From IMG/VR virus record IMGVR_UViG_3300042450_000471, positions 1 through 38,493 of that record: DNA of 38,493 nt; one strand, given 5' to 3'. Below the pieces are notes generated by a model. That model saw nothing but the letters and a program-made list of their open reading frames with translations. It was not told the origin of the DNA and did no database searches. The translations under genes and the position numbers were made by a program. Shown piece after piece: positions 36,766 through 38,493 of the stretch; the stretch's first letter is position 1; each line of letters starts with the position of its first letter. The DNA is from a virus.

Positions 36766-38493
36766 ACCTACTTAAAACGATAATAGAGAGACTGAATCAA
36801 AGGGTAGAGGTAGCTAATATCTTTGACCAAATCTACCCACTATGTGAACTCAATGCAAACGGCAATGACAAAGCATGGGTACATTATATTGGTAATGGTC
36901 AGGCTGAGGTAGTAACTAATTTCGATGCTAAACAAGGAACTCTATTTTGGGCAAAACGTGGTAAGGTATCTGTAACTAAAACTGAATCATTGAAGGTTAG
37001 TGGGTGTAAGTCATTGTACTTAACAACATTTCCTTTAACTGCCTATGCAGTAGTAAGAAAATCACATTTACCTTGTGATTCAGAAGACTCTCAAGACTGG
37101 ATAGCATCACGAATCTATAGATTAATAAGTGGAACTGATACTGATTTCAAAAGTGCAATAGGTGTAATCCAATATGAGGTAATACCTAATGGTTATGTTA
37201 ATGAGATAAAGTCATTGACTGCTAACTATGAGTGGGCTTGTGTTGCAGTAGATGTTGATGTGGCAGTTGTTAGTGCATCTGAAGATGGTTGTTATGATGT
37301 ATGCGCAACTGGTGACATTCCACTACCCGACTTTCAACCATGTACACCATGTCTTACAGAGGTAGCAGTAGATGGTGTGACCATCATTGGTAATGGTACA
37401 ACTGCTGACCCATTGGTTGCAATAGGAGGCGGCGGCGGTGGTGGTATAATGACTGCCATTGCATTCTCAACTGACCATCTTACCTCAACTGGCAATCAGT
37501 ATGTGATAGGCAATGTTGTTTGGTACAATGGAAACATCTACCGATGTATTGCTGCTAATGATTCACTACTACCAACCAACACTACCTATTGGACAAGTCT
37601 TGGAGCAGGATTCCAAACTATTGAAAGGCCTGCCGATTGGACATCATCAAGCGGCAACAATCAGATTCTTAACAAGCCAACAATACCAGCAGCACAAGTT
37701 AACTCAGATTGGAACTCTACAAGCGGAGTAAGTGAGATTTTAAACAAACCTACTATTCCAATTTTACCAGCAACAATAGTTGAAGATGTTACTGCAACTG
37801 CACCAATGTCTTCAACTGGTGGTACAACACCTGACATATCAATTACTCAAGCAGATGGTACTACAGATGGCTATTTAAGTTCTACAGATTGGAATACATT
37901 TGATGGTAAATTTAATGTACCAACGGGTACAATTACAGATTACTTAGATGGTTTAGGAACTCCAACACCATTTCCAACTATACCAACTGGTAGTGTTACA
38001 TCTGTAGATTTAACAATGCCTACTGCATTTTCTGTTACTGGTAATCCAATTACAACAAGTGGTACATTAGCGGTAAGTGCAAATGGTTTATCTACTCAGT
38101 ATATTCGTGGAGATGGTCAACTTGCAACTCTACCAAGCAATGCAAGTGGTGGCTCTGCTGTTAGCTACTACCTCAACGGGGGTACTGCTGCATCGGTAGC
38201 CACATACTTTCAGATGAGCCAAATTGCGGTGGTAGGAACTAACATAGACTTCACTAAGGCAGGGAACGGGCTAATCAGCCAATGGCTGACAGATGTTGGT
38301 GACCCGAATCGATTAGAGATACCAGCAGGGAATTGGAACTTCGAGATATTTATGTCTGCTTCTTCGGCAGGGGGTACGCCAGCGTTCTACGTTGAGTTGT
38401 TAAAATATGATGGTATAACATTCACTACAATCGCTAATAGTTCATTAGTACCTGAGGCGATAACAGGGGGCACAATCATTGACCTTTACTTGA
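36762..38493 (+). CDS. Neck-domain / tail-fibre fusion protein (allele B, runs off the window)
   Basis: Open for 577 codons with no stop at the window edge. Residues 1-~180 match the stand-alone protein at 1059-1604. Then come a Cys-bearing segment (CATGDIPLPDFQPCTPC), a Gly7 hinge (222-228), a carbohydrate-module-like WYNGNIYRC region, two copies of a DW.S.SG...ILNKPTIP repeat and an SVDLTMPTAFSV / ITTSGTLAV segment, all common in tail fibres. Last is a tip module (SYYLNGGTAASVATYF, PAGNWNFEIFMSAS) with visibly higher G+C. Predicted trimeric receptor-binding fibre. Confidence 0.8.
   Translation, partial: MNLLKTIIERLNQRVEVANIFDQIYPLCELNANGNDKAWVHYIGNGQAEVVTNFDAKQGTLFWAKRGKVSVTKTESLKVSGCKSLYLTTFPLTAYAVVRKSHLPCDSEDSQDWIASRIYRLISGTDTDFKSAIGVIQYEVIPNGYVNEIKSLTANYEWACVAVDVDVAVVSASEDGCYDVCATGDIPLPDFQPCTPCLTEVAVDGVTIIGNGTTADPLVAIGGGGGGGIMTAIAFSTDHLTSTGNQYVIGNVVWYNGNIYRCIAANDSLLPTNTTYWTSLGAGFQTIERPADWTSSSGNNQILNKPTIPAAQVNSDWNSTSGVSEILNKPTIPILPATIVEDVTATAPMSSTGGTTPDISITQADGTTDGYLSSTDWNTFDGKFNVPTGTITDYLDGLGTPTPFPTIPTGSVTSVDLTMPTAFSVTGNPITTSGTLAVSANGLSTQYIRGDGQLATLPSNASGGSAVSYYLNGGTAASVATYFQMSQIAVVGTNIDFTKAGNGLISQWLTDVGDPNRLEIPAGNWNFEIFMSASSAGGTPAFYVELLKYDGITFTTIANSSLVPEAITGGTIIDLYL
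37632..37760 (+). repeat. Two DW..SG..ILNKPTIP fibre repeats
   Basis: Two units of about 18 residues, starting at the DW codons near 37635 and 37707, each ending ILNKPTIP. This short repeat recurs in many phage fibres and is a common recombination point between them. Confidence 0.75.

Noticed and set aside
1-38493. Prophage signs: integrase, attachment sites, repressor
   Set aside because: No recombinase motif or CI/Cro pair is visible; the HTH-like genes at 9192 and 15813 are not enough to propose lysogeny.
1-38493. CRISPR array or tRNA genes
   Set aside because: The AATC tracts are short tetranucleotide runs without spacers, and no cloverleaf-like sequence was recognised by eye.

Overview
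The window is an AT-rich bacteriophage genome with every credible gene on the + strand. A long tape measure protein (20862-23888), a tail tube candidate, TerS/TerL, portal, Mu-F-like head protein, scaffold and capsid indicate a long-tailed, siphovirus-like Caudoviricetes phage. The host is most likely a member of the Bacteroidota. The promoters look like the Bacteroidota form (TTG, about 19 nt, TAnnTTTG), start codons generally lack Shine-Dalgarno sequences, and many proteins resemble families I know from phages of that phylum. I see no integrase, repressor, tRNA or CRISPR array, so a lytic life cycle is the simplest reading. Host genus and habitat cannot be read from the sequence.

The two ends are related. 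Positions 1-99 are identical to 35737-35835, and the first mismatch is at 100/35836. After that the two copies are collinear but diverged. Joining 35736 to 1 keeps the reading frame and closes a circular or permuted map of about 35,736 bp. The last ~2.66 kb (35836-38493) is then best read as a second allele of the neck/tail-fibre region, probably from a sister strain in the same sample. One allele (A, 1-3257) has a separate neck protein followed by two paralogous adhesins. The other (B, 35836-38493) has the neck domain fused to a long modular fibre that runs off the window.

Layout: 1-3257 neck and receptor-binding genes; 3257-5867 lysis and membrane genes, including a PAS plus histidine-kinase DHp fragment that lacks an ATPase domain; 5868-8530 small early genes separated by hairpins and AATC-repeat leaders; 7798-11701 recombination and replication accessory genes (SSB-like, RecE-like nuclease, zincin, VRR-NUC); 11702-15785 a regulated leader, replication initiator, small genes and DnaB helicase; 15813-17628 a chain of small overlapping genes, several of them paralogues; 17631-19354 terminase; 19351-29704 tail genes followed by a glycosyltransferase and a methyltransferase; 29795-33610 portal, minor head protein and scaffold; 33976-36765 capsid and neck.

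The main points of interest are: two sites with full -1 ribosomal frameshift architecture (capsid C-terminus at 35010-35067; tail chaperone at 20576-20612); a dispersed regulatory repeat with a 26-bp near-palindrome upstream of both the replication operon and the capsid gene; an A-B-A'-B' pseudoknot/attenuator-like leader at 11886-11984; gene junctions in which the C-terminal Tyr-Gly codons of one gene supply the next gene's ATG; and the histidine-kinase fragment.
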